Source: an uncultured Bacteroidales bacterium | Lineage (GTDB): Bacteria; Bacteroidota; Bacteroidia; Bacteroidales; WCHB1-69 | Direction of reading: 5' to 3' | NCBI GenBank assembly: GCA_937949745.1 | Contig: CALECM010000082.1 | Location: 1-7,697, forward strand | DNA: 7,697 nt | Part shown: piece by piece, positions 6,690 to 7,697 of the stretch | Numbering within the stretch: the first letter of the stretch is position 1 | Layout: each line of letters begins with the position of its first letter | Made by a program: the position numbers and the translations under genes | Notes under the pieces: generated by a model | Seen by the model: only the letters and a program-made list of their open reading frames with translations | Told to the model about the DNA's origin: nothing | The model's database searches: none

Positions 6690-7252
6690 TTTTCCGGTAA
6701 TAAAGGAAATTCTCCCAGACTTTTATAGACCGGTCCCCTTTTCATCAGCCGGGACTGGAAAAGAGTGAGCGTATGTATCCGTAATTTCTGTGAAAAATGG
6801 GGCTGGCTTTGCTCTATATATTCCCAAAAGCGTTGCTTATTATCAATCGCTTTGATCCTTCCTAAAGTAATATGCGGTACAAAATTACCATAAGGCGGCT
6901 CAAAACCTAGAGGTTCTATCTTTTCTTCCAGTTTTTCAAATAATTGTTTGAATAATTCAAAATCTTTAAATCCAAGCCATACGGATAATGGCGCATAATG
7001 GCTGCCGAAAACACCCATTTTATTGATATCCAAAATAAAAGAAGTCATCTCTCCTGTTACTTCTTTAAGGGCTTTATTAAGGCCTGATAATTGAGGAGTG
7101 GAAGTAGGGCCAAGAAAACGAAGAGTTAAATGGATATTCTCCGGTTCAACCCAGACAATTTTATCATTACGGCAGGCATATTTTAAATTGGTGATCAGCT
7201 CTTTAAAATCATGGCCGAACTCTACTTTCGTAGCAACAAATAATCTTCTCAT
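6686..7252 (-). CDS. thpR: RNA 2',3'-cyclic phosphodiesterase (ThpR / LigT, 2H phosphoesterase family)
   Basis: Members of the 2H family open 2',3'-cyclic phosphates on RNA ends to 2'-phosphates; the founding enzyme was described as a 2'-5' RNA ligase acting on tRNA halves, and its cellular role remains unclear. The protein has 188 residues, the usual size. Both H-x-T-x catalytic motifs are present: HLTLRFLG at residues 41-48 and HITLGRI at 127-133, each opening a strand of the two-lobed fold. The N-terminus MRRLFVATKV and the C-terminal TLTLFQSRLMKRGPVYKSLGEF are typical of the bacterial ThpR branch. The ATG (complement of 7250-7252) has a weak purine-rich GAAGA just upstream. It lies 35 bases after the glycosidase-like gene on the same strand, so it may be read from that transcript. 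Its TAG stop sits inside the end of dxs, making the two convergent genes overlap by 4 bases. Confidence 0.94.
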   Translation of the reverse strand: MRRLFVATKVEFGHDFKELITNLKYACRNDKIVWVEPENIHLTLRFLGPTSTPQLSGLNKALKEVTGEMTSFILDINKMGVFGSHYAPLSVWLGFKDFELFKQLFEKLEEKIEPLGFEPPYGNFVPHITLGRIKAIDNKQRFWEYIEQSQPHFSQKLRIHTLTLFQSRLMKRGPVYKSLGEFPLLPEN

Positions 7253-7287
7253 TCTTCAATAATTTGGTGGGTAATTTATATGAACGC

Positions 7288-7697
7288 CTACTTAATTAAA
7301 ATCTCATCGATAAATATATAAGCCTCCCCACCAGCCCCAAGATGCCATTCCGGCAACTTACCGAAATTCTTTGCCGTAATTTTAACGAAACGGGCTTTAG
7401 CTGGTCTGGTGATCATAAAATCATCAATCATCTCAGTATAATCGTCAACAGGATGCGGATTAATGAAAGTTCCATAGTGTTTATAGTGTTCGTTATCTTC
7501 AGAAACCTCAAAAGTGACCGAAGTCGGGAACCATATCCAGGAACGGATATTCTGTAAGAATCCCGCGCCCAACTGTTGAATACTTTTAACAGCACCTAAA
7601 TCTACAACCGCCTGAAAATCCTGGCCCTGATAACCCTGCCATCCTCCTAAACTAAAATTCTTCTTCCCTCTCACATTATCAATAAGTCCTTCATCCC
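7288..7697 (-). CDS. C-terminal F5/8 type C (discoidin-like) domain of a probable glycoside hydrolase (5' end outside window)
   Basis: This is the last 135 residues of a larger protein whose gene enters from the right edge. The frame is open to position 7697 with no plausible start, and the GTG at 7672-7674 is internal, because the preceding codons (GLIDNVRG) already belong to the domain. The fragment is a galactose-binding-like beta sandwich: WQGYQGQDFQAVVDLG, the GAGFLQNIRSWIWFPTSV core, FEVSEDNEHYKHYGTF, then ARFVKITAKNFGKLPEWH and the closing GGEAYIFIDEILIK. From memory, this pattern is typical of the C-terminus of secreted Bacteroidota glycosidases, especially GH20 beta-N-acetylhexosaminidases, where the domain binds carbohydrate. 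The catalytic domain and any signal peptide are not in view, so the enzyme class is an inference. thpR lies 35 bases downstream. Confidence 0.82.
   Translation of the reverse strand, partial: DEGLIDNVRGKKNFSLGGWQGYQGQDFQAVVDLGAVKSIQQLGAGFLQNIRSWIWFPTSVTFEVSEDNEHYKHYGTFINPHPVDDYTEMIDDFMITRPAKARFVKITAKNFGKLPEWHLGAGGEAYIFIDEILIK

Noticed and set aside
6690..6709. Possible terminator hairpin (TTTCC ... GGAAA) after dxs
   Set aside because: The stem is only 5 pairs, AT-rich, with a 9-base loop and no following U-tract, so it is too weak to call.

Overview
The window is most likely from a member of the Bacteroidales (phylum Bacteroidota). The evidence is family resemblance and style: greA sits directly before a HIT-family gene, the LptF/LptG-type permease is of the long kind, and the right-edge protein looks like the C-terminal discoidin domain of a Bacteroidota glycosidase. 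The DNA is moderately AT-rich, and most genes start without a visible Shine-Dalgarno sequence, as is common in that phylum. The genus cannot be fixed from this sequence alone.

Layout. Seven genes lie head-to-tail on the + strand from the left edge to 6689: the end of greA (transcript-cleavage factor), a HIT-domain nucleotide-binding protein, a conserved-looking protein of unknown function, a stand-alone N-terminal transketolase half, an LptF/LptG-type envelope permease, a family-4-like glycosyltransferase, and dxs (first enzyme of the MEP isoprenoid pathway). The gaps are 5, 7, 33 and 13 bases, then a 26-base overlap, then 31 bases. The whole block could be one transcript, or several starting in the 33- and 31-base gaps. 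Two genes run the other way at the right: thpR (2H-family RNA cyclic phosphodiesterase), whose 3' end overlaps dxs by 4 bases, and upstream of it the 3' end of a gene ending in an F5/8 type C domain, probably a secreted glycosidase.

How the genes relate. The permease and glycosyltransferase overlap and probably both serve the cell envelope (lipopolysaccharide export and glycan assembly). dxs joins pyruvate and glyceraldehyde-3-phosphate into DXP; glyceraldehyde-3-phosphate is also a transketolase product, and isoprenoids supply the undecaprenyl carrier on which surface glycans are built. A link from pentose phosphate metabolism through isoprenoids to envelope glycans is therefore plausible, but it is inferred from gene order only. 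greA, the HIT gene and thpR are housekeeping.

I see no mobile element, CRISPR array, tRNA, rRNA, phage gene or defence system. No stretch above 300 bases lacks a gene; the longest gap is 35 bases. The window looks like an ordinary chromosomal core region. The features most worth a second look are the transketolase half without its partner in view, the unknown 175-residue protein, and the extended periplasmic domain of the permease.
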